Source of the DNA: Rana temporaria
Lineage: Eukaryota > Chordata > Amphibia > Anura > Ranidae
Direction: 5' to 3'
DNA: 64,000 bases
NCBI RefSeq assembly: GCF_905171775.1
Contig: NC_053492.1
Span: forward strand, 182,564,778-182,628,777
The notes beneath the pieces are model-generated. The model searched no databases, had not been told where the DNA came from, and was given only the letters and a program-made list of their open reading frames with translations. Positions 45,627-58,791 of this stretch are shown in pieces. The translations under genes were made by a program, and so were the position numbers. The stretch's first letter is position 1. The number at the start of each line of letters is the position of its first letter.

Positions 45627-47740
45627 CTGTTTAAAAAGAAAAGGGAAAAAAAAAAAAAATTAAATGTGTTGCTAAATGATTAACACACAAGCAATGTACT
45701 TAAAGTATTGTTTTCTTTTTTTGCAAAGAATCATACCTACCTAGGTGGATGTAGCATAGCATCGGTCCGATACTGCATCTGTCCCCCACCGGCTCTAACA
45801 GTGAGAACCGAGTGATCTCAGTGCTCCCCGAGCAGAGAGCTGGTGACTGTCAGTCACCGACTCTCTGCTCTGCCCCCCACGCTCACTGGGATCAGGCTCT
45901 TAGGGGCTTGCAGAGAGGCTGAGCCGGGTGCCAGTCCAGGCATGTGGGAAGATCCCGACTTCATTGTCCTGATGTTGCCCAAGACTGTACTGACTAACGG
46001 CAGCAGACAGCGGGCTTCACAGCCCACTGTCTGCTGAAAAAAGGTAACATGAGTGCCAAAAGAAATGCATTCTTGTGAGCCACAGGAGAAGTACAGCCAA
46101 ACAAGCTTTGGCTGTACTTTTCCTTTAACAGTAAAAGTTTGCCTGAACAAAGATGACAAGATTACTGAAAGAAAGACCTGTTGCTAGATACAAGTAAAAA
46201 GGGCACGGCTTACACAGAATACACTTGGTGATAAGAAAACAAGTCAATACATCTACACCATGATAAACCAAGTCAGTTTCTTATACTAGTAAACATAAAA
46301 TACTGTATGTAGATATCCCGATATAAAGAAATGCAATAGCCGTTTGACATATTTGGCTTTAAAAATTACATTTTGTGCCTAGTAGCACTGGGTTCCTAGT
46401 ACAGCAAGAGCATGTTTATATGCCTTTTAATTGCATCTTCCCTTTGTGTATACTACAGGTTCTCCATTTCACTTCAATAAACCTACTTGTATGTTTTCTG
46501 GGTTTCAGATTAAATTAGCATTTACAATGCACTCATCACTGCCTGAGGTAGGGAAACAATACTATCCCCACTATAGCAGGAACTCACTTGAATCATTGTA
46601 TATTCACTTTGCAGGGTGATACTTTATACAAGTTCACCAGTACAGGAAGTGGAGGGAGACCTCCCCAAAAGAGATTGAAACAGCAATTCAAATAATCTTA
46701 GAACCATCTCCACTCTATCCAAAAGAGAAAATGTTTTGGCTTCGGTCCCACATAAATCACATCTGAGTGATGGAGGTTTACATTTAAAGATTTTTATTCT
46801 GTTTCTATTTCACTTGATCCATTACTGACAGAAAAAGCTTTGGATGGACTATTACTTTAAATTCACAAACATACGCCCAGTAAACAGAATGAAGCCATTA
46901 CATAAAACTGGTAATGCCCCAACTAAAATCCAATAAAAAAAAAAAAAAAAAACACACACCACACACAAACACAAACACTACAGCATTTTTAGGATGGACT
47001 TGATTGGTCAGTGCCTGCAAATTGAATCGCTCTGGTACGCACTGAAAGTTGTGGACAGAGAGAAGAGAGAAGAGTAGAGATTTCAAATCCCTGGACCACT
47101 GCACTGACAGCTCAGCATCTTCAGAGGCAAGTACAGCGTAGTCTGTGGGTGTGAAGGGAGTACGATGTTGGCTCTCCTTTTCATTTTTTCTGAAAAGGTG
47201 AACTATTACTTTAACCACTTGAGACCCGCGCTGTAGATGAAAGACGTCCACAGCGCGGCTGTCAACTGCCGAGTGGACGTCCTTTTATTTGCATTTATCG
47301 CACGCCGCTGGGGGTGCGCAGCGGGGAAAAACTGTGCCCAGCGCATCGCAGAGATGCCGATGCGCGTGCCTGGCAGCCGCGATGTCCGCCAGGTACCCGC
47401 GATCGGCAGTGACGTGGAGCTCTGTGTGTAAACACAGAGCTCCACGTCCTGTCAGGGAGAGGAGACAGATGCTGTGTCCCTTGTACATAGGGACACAGAT
47501 CAGTCACCTCCCCCAGTCAGTCCCCCTCCACACACAGTAATAATCACTCGCAGGGAATACATTTAACCCCTTCTTCGCCCCCTAGTGTTAACCCCTTCCC
47601 TTCCAGTCACATTTATACAGTAATCAGTGCATTACTATAGCACTGTTCGCTGTACAAATGTGAATGGTTCCAAAATAGTGTCAAAAGTGTCCGCCGCAAT
47701 ATCGAAGGCCTGACAAAAATCGCAGATCGTCGTCATTACT

Positions 47741-47776
<36 letters not shown>

Positions 47777-48308
47777 AAAATGTATCCCCTATTTTGTATA
47801 ACTTTTGCGAAAACCAAACGCTTATTGCGATTTTTTTTTACCAAAAATATGTAGAAGAATACGTATCGGCCTAAACTGAGGGAAAAAAAGTTTTTTTTTT
47901 TTTTTTTTAAATGGGATATTATAACAAAAAGTTAAAAATATTGTGTTTTCTTCAAAATGTTCTGTCTTTTTTGTTTATAGCACAAAAAATAAAAAACCGC
48001 AGAGGTGATCAAATACCACCAAAAGAAAGCTCCATTTAACTTTGACAGGAAAAATGAGATTAGAAAACATTTTCTATTAGTCATGCTGACGTGGAATTTT
48101 TACTGATGGGAACCCAGTTCTTTCATCATCTATTTATTTTTTTCTATCTTGTGACCCTTTTTTCAGCAGACAGAGCTCTGGAGCCCGCTGTCGGCTGACG
48201 TCACAGAGCTGGTCCAGGCTTTGGAAAGATCGTGACGACATGGTCAGAATCTGCCCACAACCTTGAACCAGTACCCAGCTCAGTCTCTTAGCAAGCCACA
48301 GAGCCTGA

Positions 48309-48728
48309 TGGCGCGTAGACACGGTCATTTTTTGTGATGAAAAAAAACGTCATTTTTTTTCATGAAAAAAGACAATGTTTTTCAAACTTAATTTTAAAAA
48401 ACGACGTTGCCTACACACCATCGTTTTTTCAAAATTCTCTAGCAAAGCGCGGTTACGTTCAGCACGTACGGCGGCACTCTGTTCCATTCAAGTTTGCGTC
48501 ATAACTTGCTACTGAGCATGCGCGGGTTTAAAAACTTTGTTTTAGCCTACACAGGGTCATTTTTTATGACACAAAAAACGACGTTTTGAAAAACGACATA
48601 CAAAAATTGAAGCATGCTCGAATTTTTTTTTTTGTAGTTTTTCAGAAGACAAAGAGACGTTTTCCCCACACACAGTCATCTTAAATGACTTTTTTTTCAT
48701 CACAAAAAACGACCGTGTGTACACGGCA
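48309..48728. mobile_element. Harbinger-like MITE (TGCCGCG family)
   Basis: Ends TGGCGCGTAGACACGGTC and, inversely, TGCCGTGTACACACGGTC. Flanks TGA (48306-48308) and TAA (48729-48731), a probable decayed TAA duplication. The arms consist of complementary TTTTTTGTGATGAAAAAAA stretches. Confidence 0.75.
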
Positions 48729-48959
48729 TAAGCCAGCCACTCCCGCCCCCTCCAAGCCCAGTGGTCAAGTGAGCATGCGATGGGGGCTCTGTTCATGGAG
48801 CCCTGAGAACTGAGCAATCAGCGGTGTTTAATGGCTTGGTTCCCAGTCCAAGAGACTGATGTTTTGCCGTCAGCGGTGTTTGATGGCTCTGGTTCCCAGA
48901 GAGGACAGATGCAGCATTAAACTGATGCTGCATCCATCTAGGAAAGTATGATTCAGAAA

Positions 48960-49065
<106 letters not shown>

Positions 49066-49611
49066 CTCTTTTAAGGATTTCAAACATGCAAGTTTCTTTG
49101 CCAGACAAAAAAAAAAAAAAAGAGAAAGAAGCATAATCTTGCATTATTATAAATTAGCCAACAAAACCAACAACGTGCATCTCCTATACTCCAGACAGTC
49201 TAAGAAAAAGGAGAACTTTGCCTTTTGAGGCTATTGGCTTGTAGTTCTCAGTTCTCAGCTGTTAAGCGCTGTGGTAGTTAATTGATGCTTCCCAACAATG
49301 TATTACTGCCTGTCTATGCGATTAACAGGTAGACAGACAGGTTACACTGACAGTCTACAGGAGACATACATGGCATCAGCGTTCTAAAATAAAAAAATAA
49401 AAAATAATTAAATTTGCACATTTCTTTACCTGCAAACAAATGTGCATTTATTAATTTTTATTTTTTATTATTATTTAAAAGGTGAACTTATCTTTTAAAA
49501 AGGTAATATTGCAGAATGAACCCAAGTTCGAAGGCATTCATGTGCTTCTACTCTAGAGAAAGACATTTTTTAATTATCACACAATATATCCAGAAACACA
49601 AATTCACTTAC

Positions 49612-49698
49612 TATTGTCTCCATCCAGTAATGCGAGGTTCCTGGTATACAAAACATTTATTCGTCTGCCACTGCCAGAAGCAAACGGAGAGAATTTGT
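49612..49698 (-). CDS. MCCC1: MCCC1 exon
   Basis: 87 nt: completes an Asp codon, then KFSPFASGSGRRINVLYTRN and LALLDGDN plus one base. It corresponds to the region after the biotin carboxylase domain. Acceptor TTTGTAG, donor ATA|GTAAGT. It links the previous exon (ending with one base, G) to the small exon at 45577. Confidence 0.94.
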
Positions 49699-51796
49699 CT
49701 ACAAAGCAAAATAGTAAACGTCACATTTCCACATTTTGCGCAGTTTCTTGCAGACAATGCAAAATTACAGTACATTTACTTTCATTCTATGTTCCCCGAA
49801 TCCACCTGTCTTAAAAGCATTTTAAGTCTCTTTTGCAATACTGCAAAATAGCAACACATTTTATAGAATGTTCCCACAAGCAGAAAATGGTTCAAAAGAA
49901 TTATTGTCAACAAGATCATGGTTTCTCACTCAGAAAGGAAACCATATACACCGTAATGGCATTTTGAGCTAAACATGCAGAAATATTTTATTTTGCACCA
50001 CTAACTTCTCTTCTGTGCTTTTTAGCATCACCACATATAGGGGTTGATTTACTAAAGTAAAACAGACTGTTCACTCTGCAAGTGCAGTTGCAATTTGCAA
50101 GGGAATTTTCCCCAGAGCTTAGTGAAGGAGTTCCATCATGCAATCATGTGCAAGAAAAAATGCTGTGTTTTTCCCCCCCATGCACATTATCTAAGAATTA
50201 AAACTCTCCTTGCATCTTGAATAGTGTATTTATCTTTAGTAAACCAACCCTATAGTGTGAAAGAATTCTGTAGCACTGTAATTGAACCCCCAGACAGTAC
50301 TCAGCCCAACACTTGCAGAAGACATTCTACTTAGGATCCTAATAAATAAATTGAAATATAGGAATCTATATTACCAACCATCAGCTGAATATTGCATTTC
50401 GTGAGTAACTGACGTTTTCTGACTGCCGTTGTGGAGGGGGGAATTGGCAAGATATACCTTTGCCCAAGTAGATAAAAATCCTTGCACCGGCTTTACAAAA
50501 GAGCTTTTGAAGGAAAGGCACAGGTATGCCATTCCTTTTGGGCACATGCGCCAGTGATGTCACCAGCTGCCAACCAAGTGAATATCTCCTAAGTGGTGCA
50601 TGTTTAGGAGAAATTAATTATACAGGTAAGTTTTATTATACGCTTACCTGTAGTTAAAATAAATAAAAATCCAGAGCGTTTACTACCACTTTAAGCTTCA
50701 ACTCCTTAGGATTTGTAATGTATCATTTTTAATATAGCCCTGTAAGAGTCGGTTCACACATAGGCGGCACGACTTCGGGGGCGACTCTGCTAGTCGTCCT
50801 GAGGACGACTTCAGAGGCGATTTGCAAAACGCCTTCTGTATAGAAGTCAATGCAGATCGCCCCGAGTCGCCCCCGAAATACTACAGGAACCTTTTTTCGT
50901 AGCTCCTATTAGAACGGTTCCATTGCAGTGAATGGGACGCGACACGTCAGGCGGCTGAGCCGCCTGTCGTGTTGCCCCAGTGTGAACCGGGTCTTAATCA
51001 GTAACATGAACGGAGCCCCGCTTGGCCACATTTATTGTTTTGTTTGTTTTATTGTGACAGCTAACAGGGAGGGAGAAGAACCCCAATGAGCTGTCACAGC
51101 AGGGATCAGGGAGGTGCAGGGGCAGGTCTGTTTGGAACATGAATATGGGTGCAACATGTTACAAAAGGTGAACGTATCCTTTAACCTGGACTAACCATTA
51201 ATTCTTGAACTAATGTGGCTACAATTGTCTCATCTATAATACAGGCATACCCCACTTTTAAGTACACAATGGAGTTTATTTACTAAAGCTGGAAAGCGCA
51301 AAATCTGGCTCACTTCTGCATAAAAACCAATGAGCTTCCAGGTTTTATTACCAGGCTTAATTATACAAGCTGGCGTTAAAAGCTCATTTGTTTCTATGCA
51401 GAAGTGAGCCTGATTTTGCGCTTTCCAACTTTAGTAAATAAACCCCATTGTGTACTTAAAAGCGGGGTATGCCTGTATGGCCTTTAAATCTCAAAGTACA
51501 TAGTTTGAGGACACAGTTGCACACTACCGTCAGCCACAGCATAAACATGACACAATGACATCACTACAGGTGCTACCATTTCCATCCACACTACATAAAT
51601 GCACACTTGCATTATAATGGAGCAACACAATTTAGTTAAACTGCCCAATGCCCATAAAAATAGGAGTCACGGTCTACTGCTTCTCAGGAGATTACTAAAT
51701 CTTTATCTGTATGCACTGTTGTAAAATACTATGTGAGATCAGACTACATATTTCAATTAGTATAGGATACTGTATATAGAACATAGGGAAACAAAC
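49699..51796 (-). other. MCCC1: MCCC1 intron
   Basis: 2.1 kb. It contains palindromic MITEs at 50038-50253 (ends TAGGGGTTGATTTACTAAAG and inverse), at about 50745-50999 (ends GAGTCGGTTCACAC and GTGTGAACCGGGTC) and at 51242-51475. No exon seen. Confidence 0.7.
51242..51475. repeat. Long palindromic MITE, TA duplication (mariner-like)
   Basis: Ends CAGGCATACCCCACTTTTAA and, inversely, the same with few changes, flanked by TA at 51240-51241 and 51476-51477. The arms extend about 90 bp through TGGAGTTTATTTACTAAAG and AAAATCTGGCTCACTTCTGC. 234 bp in all. Confidence 0.8.
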
Positions 51797-52013
51797 CTTC
51801 CCAATGCACATTGAACTCATCAGTTAAGATTTGCTCCTTCAGAATGAGACCCAGAGCAGCCTGGCACAACATCTGATTGGAGATTCCTTTCTTAGGAGGA
51901 AACAGCTTGTTATAATGCTGGGGGATAAAATTGGTATGTACATCCCCTGCTTCAAATGCTGGATGTCCGGAGAGACTAAGGAGGAAATCAATATTGGTGC
52001 TCAGTCCTACAAT
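51797..52013 (-). CDS. MCCC1: MCCC1 exon (end of biotin carboxylase domain)
   Basis: 217 nt encoding IVGLSTNIDFLLSLSGHPAF, then EAGDVHTNFIPQHYN and CQAALGLILKEQILTDEF. This is the end of the biotin carboxylase C-terminal domain (NIDFL and FIPQH are conserved) and the start of the linking region. Acceptor CTTTACAG. The donor GAAG|GTTTGT has GT and a G at +5 but lacks the usual A at +3. It ends with one base of an Asp codon. Confidence 0.95.
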
Positions 52014-52847
52014 CTGTAAAGACAGGCCAGAAGGCAAATCAATAAACATATAAAAGAGTGTGAAAATGAAACAGAGAAGAGAGCAATTATAATATAGATT
52101 TTCTATTAACCTGAGCATTTTAAAACAGAGAATCAAAACAAAGCTAATAAAATGTAATCCCACGATGTACATGTGTATAAGATCGTTAGCATTCAAAAAG
52201 AAGTTCAGTGACCAAATACATTTTGGTACTGCGTTATTACAGATGGAGAGAAATCACAGAGGCTGCCATTGCTGGCCTCTTCTGAAATGCTAGCTGTATT
52301 GCTGTCATGTTGATGAATTGCCTTTGATACTTCGACTAGCTGACCTGGAACAAGAATTACCGACTTATTTACAGCATGTACAGTGAGGAAATTTGATCCC
52401 CTGCTGATTTTTTGGGTAAGTTTGCTCACTTACAAATTAAGGGTTTATCATAGATGTATTTTAAATAATAGAGACAGAATATCAACCAAAAATCCAGAAA
52501 ACACGCAATACAAAATGTTATAGCATGCAGTTCAGTGAGTAAAATAAGTATTTGACCCCCCTACCAACCAACAATAATTCTGTCTCTCACAGACTGGCTA
52601 CAGTATGTGCTCATGTGGTACACAGATCAGTTCTGTCAGTTTAATAACAACTCGTTACGTGTATAAAAAGACACCTGTCCTCAGAATCTTTCTTCCATTC
52701 AAACCTCACCACTATGGGCAAGAGTTGTCAAAGGACGTCACAAGCAAGATTGTAGACCTGCACAAGGCTGGAAAGACCATCAGTAAGAAGCTTGGCGAGA
52801 TGGAGACAATTGTTGGAGCGATTATTCACAAATGGAAGAAATACAAA

Positions 52848-53031
52848 AAAGAGATTTTTAATACAGCTTACCTGTAAAATCTTTTTCTTGGAGTACATCA
52901 CGGGACACAGAGCGGCATTCATTACTATATGGGTTATATGGAGTACCTTCAGGTGATGGACACTGGCAATCTCAAACAGGAAATGCCCCTCCCTATATAA
53001 CCCCCTCCCATAGGAGGAGTACCTCAGTTTT
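52848..53031. repeat. DIRS left inverted terminal repeat
   Basis: About 184 bp. From GGGACACAGAGCGGCATTCA onward it is the inverse of the right terminus. The outermost segment (TACAGCTTACCTGTAAAATC) is unique to this end. Confidence 0.9.
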
Positions 53032-53079
53032 GTAGCAAGCAGTATGCCTCCCAAAATGGTCCTCAAAAGAGGGGTGGGA

Positions 53080-53196
53080 GCTCTGTGTCCCGTGATGTAC
53101 TCCAAGAAAAAGATTTTACAGGTAAGCTGTATTAAAAATCTCTTTTTCTTTATCGTTACATCACGGGACACAGAGCGGCATTCATTACTATATGGG
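53080..53196. repeat. DIRS internal complementary region (ICR)
   Basis: Bases 53080-53145 are the inverse complement of the outermost left end (ending ATTAAAAATCTC). They are followed at once by 53143-53196, the inverse complement of the outermost right end (TTCTTTATCGTTACATCACG). This head-to-head arrangement is the template that DIRS elements use to join their ends into a circle. It lies just beyond the recombinase gene on the coding strand. Confidence 0.9.
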
Positions 53197-53362
53197 ATGT
53201 CCCAAAGCAATGCTTACAATGAGGGGAGGGAGAACATCTCCAAGACAAAAGGATTTAATTTAGAGAAATACTCAAATCATAATAAATCCAACTTAGTTGA
53301 GAAAAATAATCTTAAATTTTAAATTTAACTCAAAAAAGAGGAGCCCCCGGAATCCGAGGGTC

Positions 53363-54420
53363 TCAAACTGCAGCCTGCATCACTGCCTGCCCAAAGGCTG
53401 TATCAGAATTCCTTCTTACGTCCAACTGGTAGAATTTTGTAAACGTGTGGACAGAAGACCAGGTTGCCGCCTTGCAAACTTGAGCCATAGAGATCTGGTG
53501 GTGTGCTGCCCAGGAGGCGCCCATGGCCCTAGTAGAATGAGCCTTTAATGATACTGGAGGAGGCAACCCTTTCAAGCCGTAGGCCTGAGTGATTAATTGC
53601 TTAATCCACCTAGAAATGGTGGACTTTGCAGCTGCCTGCCCCTTCTTGGGCCCATCCGGTAATATGAACAGCACATCTGTTTTCCGGATCTTCTTTGTAG
53701 CTTTAAGATAGGCCTTCATGGCCCTGACGATATCCAAGGTATGCAGCAACCCTTCCTTTCTGGAAGTAGGTTTAGGGAAGAAGGATGGTAATACCAAATC
53801 CTGGTTCAAATGAAAACTGGATATAACCTTCGGTAGGAAGGAAGGATGAGGGCGGAGAACGACCCTGTCCTTATGAAAAATAAGATATGGTTCCTTACAG
53901 GATAAGGCCGCCAGTTCCGATACTCTTCTTGCGGAAACTATGGCGACCAAAAATACTAACTTCCTTGTCAGTAAAACCAAAGGAATTTCAGCCAACGGCT
54001 CAAACGGTTGTTTCTGTAAACTTGACAGAACAAGGTTTAAATCCCACGGGCAAAGCGGGGATTTAACTGGAGGTTTAATACGTAAGACCCCTTGAAGGAA
54101 GGTCTTAACCAGCGAGTGGGTGGCCAGCGGCCGCTGAAACCACACTGACAGAGCAGATCTGTCCTTTGATTGTGCTTAATGCCAATCCTTTATCCACTCC
54201 TAGCTGGAGAAAACTTAAAACTCTATCAATGGTGAATTTGCGAGGAAGCCATAGCTTGGACTCACACCAGCCTACATAGGCCTTCCAGACCCTGTGATAA
54301 ATCACCCTAGAGACCGGTTTCCTGGCTCTGATTAGGGTAGAGATTACTTTCTGAGACAGACCTCTACCCCTGAGAATCAGGGATTCAGCTTCCAGGCCGT
54401 CAAATTTAGATGCCGTAAGG
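53363..54420 (-). pseudogene. DIRS tyrosine recombinase, frameshifted
   Basis: The N-terminal SAM-like part (LSQKVISTLIRARKPVSR, FTIDRVLSFLQLG) is in one frame down to about 54155. The catalytic part continues in another frame from about 54150 (WFQRPLATHSLVKTF). Catalytic residues are visible: an Arg in SARRVSEL, the H-x-x-R of KAHSTRAMG, and the Tyr in FTKFYQLDV. The frames disagree by a small indel near 54155. Its role would be to integrate the circular DIRS DNA. Confidence 0.88.
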
Positions 54421-56401
54421 CAGGGTGGAGGATCGGACCTTGCGATAGCAGGTCTGGCCGTAGAGGAAGAGTCCAAGGGTCTCCCACTACCATCCTTAAG
54501 ATTAGTGAGTACCATGCCCTTCTGGGCCATGCTGGAGCTACCAGGATGACTGGTATGTGCTCCACCCTGATCCTGCGCAGCAGGCGGGGTAGTAACTGGA
54601 GCGGGGGAAACGCATAAAGAAGTTTGAACTGATGCCAAGGGCAAACCAGCACATCGGTTCCGCAGGCCATCGGATCCCTTGAGCGGGACATGAACCTGTC
54701 TAGCTTCTTGTTGAGTCTCGATGCCATGACATCCACGTCCGGCACTCCCCATCTTTGGCAGAGTGCTTGAAAGATTTGTGGATGCAGAGACCATTCCCCC
54801 GGCCATAGAGTCTGGCGGCTTAAGAAGTCCGCCTAAAAGTTGTCCACTCCGGGAATGAATATTGCCGATATGCAGGGCACATGAGCCTCTGCCCATAGGA
54901 GAATCAAGCTCACCTCTCTCTGAGCGGCTTGACTCCTGGTTCCCCCTTGGTGATTTATGTATGCCACGGCCGTGGCATTGTCTGATTGAATTCTCACCGG
55001 GAACCCCTGCAATTTTGACGTCCAAGCCCTGAGGGCTAGTCGAGCAGCTCTGAGCTCCAAGATGTTGATGGGCAACTGCTCCTCTAGCTTTGCCCAAGTA
55101 CCTTGGCGAGTGCAACCATCCAAAATTGCTCCCCAGCCTGTCAGGCTGGCGTCTGTGGTCACTATCTTCCAAGCCACTGGGCTGAAAGATCTCCCCTTCA
55201 GTAGGTTCTGAGGGTCTAACCACCAACACAGACTTTGTCGGACTCTTGATGAGAGCGGCAACGGGATATCCAAGGCCTGTGGCCTTCTGCTCCATGCTGA
55301 CAGGATGGCTGCCTGCAGGATGCGAGTGTGACTCTGGGCGTATGGTACCGCCTCGAATGTGGCCACCATCTTGCCTAGTAACCTCATACATAGGCGAATA
55401 GTCGGTTCCTTTTTGCTTAGAACCAGTAGGATTAATTCCTTGATGGCTTTGACCTTCCTCAGAGGTAGAAACACTCTTTGTTGTTCTGTGTCTAATCTCA
55501 TGCCGAGATATTCCAACTGCCTTGTGGGCAGGAAAGCTGACTTTTCTCGATTTAGGACCCAGCCGAACTTCTCGAGGTATTGGACCGTGAGGGCCACTGC
55601 TCGCTCCAAGCCGGGAGACGAGTGATCTATGACTAGGAGGTCGTCCAGGTATGCTAGGATCGTGACCCCTTGGATCCTTAGTTTGGCTAGGATTGGAGCT
55701 AGGACCTTCGTGAACACCCGGGGGGCCGTAGCCAACCCGAAGGGAAGCGCCACGAATTGGAAGTGACGCGAAGCCACCATGAAGCGTAGATATTTTTGAT
55801 GTGGCTGATAAATTGGAACATGAAGGTAGGCATCCTTTATGTCTATGGACGCCATGAAGTCGTCCTTTTGGAGTGTGGCAGCTGCTGACCGCACGGATTC
55901 CATCCGAAATGAGCGGATCTTTAGGTATGCATTTACCATCTTTAGGTCCAAAATTGGCCTGACATCTCCATTGGACTTCGGGATGATGAATAGGTTGGAG
56001 TAGAAACCTAGCCCCTGTTCCAGGACTGGTACCTTTACTATTACTTCCTGGGAAAGTAGATGATTTAATGCCGACATTAATGCGGCTCCTTTCTCCGGAT
56101 CGTTTGGAATCCTCGACTCCTGGAAATGAGGAGGAGGAAACTTTAGGAAATCTAATTTGTAGCCCGTGGCCACGGAAGACCGTACCCACTCGTCGGGAAT
56201 GCTGGCTTCCCAAACCTCTGAAAAGAGTCGCAGCCTTCCCCCCACCTTCGTGGGTGGGGGCGCCCCTTCATAAGGTTGGCTTGGGGGCTGGTTTTGCTGG
56301 TTTGCGAAACCACTGCTTTCTGCCTCTAGCAGCCTGTCCTTGAGACTTGCTGTTGAAGCCGAAGTTTGCTTTCGCAGGAGGCCGTCGATACTGTTTGGCA
56401 T
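54377..56401 (-). pseudogene. DIRS reverse transcriptase-RNase H, one in-frame stop
   Basis: A single frame of about 675 codons interrupted only by a TAG at about 54833-54835 (between IPGVDNF and ADFLSRQ). RT motifs: SIDIKDAYLHVPI, LPFGLATAPRVF, and the catalytic YLDDLLV. RNase H motifs: TTDASLTGWGAIL, LELRAARLAL, SDNATAVAYIN. After the stop the conserved DIRS tail continues (PDVDVMASRLN, APAWPRRAWY). Start at ATG 56401, overlapping the end of gag. A long shadow frame (56213-54105) overlaps it; only the last part of that frame, near 54400-54105, is meaningful, as the recombinase N-terminus. Confidence 0.9.
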
Positions 56402-57588
56402 TAGAGGGCCCCTGCCCAGGGGAGTACTGTCGTTTAAACGCAGGCCCCTGAAACTTCTTCTTAGTTGGCAAGAGAGTACTTTTGCCGTTTGAAATGGTCT
56501 GAATGTATTTATCTAGGTCTTCTCCGAAGAGTCGTCCTCCATAGAAGGGAAACCCTACCAGGAGCTTCTTGCATGGGGGCTCGGCCTCCCAGCTCTTTAA
56601 CCATAAGAGTCTTCTCATATGGATAAGGGATAACGATAAACGTGACGCTTGCTGGATAGAATCCTTAATTGCGTCTACCGTAAAACATATGGCCCTAGGG
56701 ACATCCGAAAATTCTTCTGCCTGCTGGGCAGGAATAAGTTTAAGCATCTGCTTAATTTGATCCGATAATGCTTGAGCAACCCCAATCGCAGCCACAGCTG
56801 GCTGTACTACTGCCCCTGCAGTAGTGAAGGAGTTCTTAAGTAGTGCTTCCAAGCGTTTATCAACTGGATCCTTGAATACCTGTATGTTTTCTACAGGGCA
56901 TGTTAACGACTTGTTAACACATGAGATGGCTGCGTCCACTGCAGGAGTAGCCCATTTCTTGGAAAATGTATCTTCCATAGGATATAGGGCAGAGAATCTT
57001 TTAGGTGGTAAGAAGATTTTATCTGGCTTGTTCCAATCTTGGAACAAAACTCCCTCTAATAGAGGGTGGATCGGAAACACTGCATTGCTTTGAGGCGCCC
57101 TCAGTGAGCCCAAAGCTGAAACCGTCGATACCTGGAGATCTGGTACTGGCAAGTTGAATGCATTATGGACCAAGTCCGTTAAGGCTTGAATCCACCAGCC
57201 CTCCCCTTGGGAGACTGCTCCAGACTCCTCTGTATCCGGCTTCGATCCCTGAACCTACTTGGTCCTTGTCCAAGAGATCGTCCAATTCCCCTGAGGAAAG
57301 GACCTCCTCTTCTGAGGGTCCACGCTCGGGCGACGGAGATCTAATCCGTTTACTGCCCCGCATAGCTGTGGCTATCATTTTTCCCATTCTTTTCTCCATC
57401 TCTCTTAAAGAGGTGAGTAATACCTCGTCCGTGACCATCTTAGGGTCGGACTGACCCGCGCCAGCTCCAGCCCCAGATCCCGATGGCCCCAAGGCTCCCT
57501 GTGGGGAAAGCAGCGGCATAGCTTTGTCCGAGACCTCAGACTCTCTGGGGGAATCCCCACCTCTTGTACCCTCTGACCCGGATGCCAT
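56268..57588 (-). pseudogene. DIRS gag-like protein, frameshifted
   Basis: Starts MASGSEGTRGGDSPRESEV at 57588. The frame shifts near 57236 (between GSGIEA and the next frame's DTEESGAVSQGEGWW) and continues to 56268. The C-terminal part is basic and Gly/Gln rich (PGQGPSNAKQYRRPPAKANF). Length about 440 residues if joined. It resembles DIRS gag-like proteins in position, size and composition; no zinc knuckle is visible. Confidence 0.75.
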
Positions 57589-57704
57589 GGTACAATACCG
57601 AGGTACACCTGCTACTTATTGGTACTTGGAACTATAAAAGTTAATTGCCCAAACACCTGTTTGGGGGATAAAAAATGCTTCCTCTCCCCTAGATGACTTT
57701 TTTT

Positions 57705-57724
57705 TTTTTTTTTTCACTTTTTTT

Positions 57725-57758
<34 letters not shown>
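57705..57758. repeat. Poly(T) tracts upstream of DIRS gag
   Basis: Two T runs separated by a short C/A interruption. On the coding strand they are A runs just 5' of gag. Confidence 0.9.
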
Positions 57759-57760
<2 letters not shown>

Positions 57761-58791
57761 TTTCAAATCCAGGAAAGAAAAAGCATTCTGTCCCCCTGAG
57801 TAGTATTGCAAGAAAAACTATGAGATGGAAAGAAACAGCCTATTTCTAGGCTTGAAAACAGTCTTCTGAAGACTGCAATATTCTTTTTGGCCACTGTGTG
57901 TCCTCGGCGCCCCGTGCTGCCGCTCTGGTCTTTCCTCCCCAGTTCCAATGTATCGAATGAGCTGTTTGGAACGAAAAAGAAAGGGCCGCCCCTTCCTTAA
58001 AGGACTGACCCGCCCTTCCCCCCTCAGCTAAACGGCGCGAATTGCGCCTATAACACGTGAACGCGCGCGCGCCCGCCGATAGGGGGGGGGGGGGGTGGGG
58101 GGAAGGGAGCCTCTCTGCTCCAGCTGGAACCACGAGGAGGTCAGCGTTTTGCCTGCTTTGCAGGCTCTGAGGAGGAAGACTGATGGAGCATCGCCTGGAG
58201 GCTTGCAGGTAAGCATAGCTCTCTGACACACACATACACTTTATATTACACAGGCCCTACTCAAATGCTTTTCCAACACTACAAGGGAGGTCACTTCTTA
58301 TGGGGAAAAAATACACATAGAGCCATCCTATCATTAAGATATGTGACTAGTTTGCCAGATGCAGCGCATAACTTTAGGCATGTCCCCTGTGACCCCCCAG
58401 AAAAAACCTGCTAAGAACCAAGTTCCGCAAGTTTTCCCCTCACTTACCTGCTCCATGCCGCAGGACTTTGCCAAGCAAGAGGCCCAATTTTCCCCCATCT
58501 CCGTGGGGATGTCTAGACCTTCAGGCCCTGGGTTCCTATGAAGGATCCACTGTCCTGGGCCCATATAGCACTCTGGCAACAGAAAACATTAGGCACCCAA
58601 AGGTTTCTAAGTTCTGGGCCCAGGGTCCAGCTCTCTAAAAAGAAAAGCATTATGGGCTATACCCCAAGGGTTTGGGGTCCGGTTACTGACCACTTTAGCG
58701 CTGAGGCCTTTGGACAGAACCGGTTAGCTCACCTAATCCCAAGGATGCGGAGGCAAGCTAAACCATGACCAACACCTAAGACACTGGCGTA

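Noticed and set aside
45704..46124. Possible TTAA-flanked MITE in an MCCC1 intron
   Set aside because: TTAA is present at both ends, but the terminal sequences match too weakly to call inverted repeats.
54835..56213. Long open frame overlapping the DIRS reverse transcriptase in another frame
   Set aside because: It shows no similarity to known domains over the RT region. Only its end (about 54400-54105) is meaningful, as the start of the recombinase.
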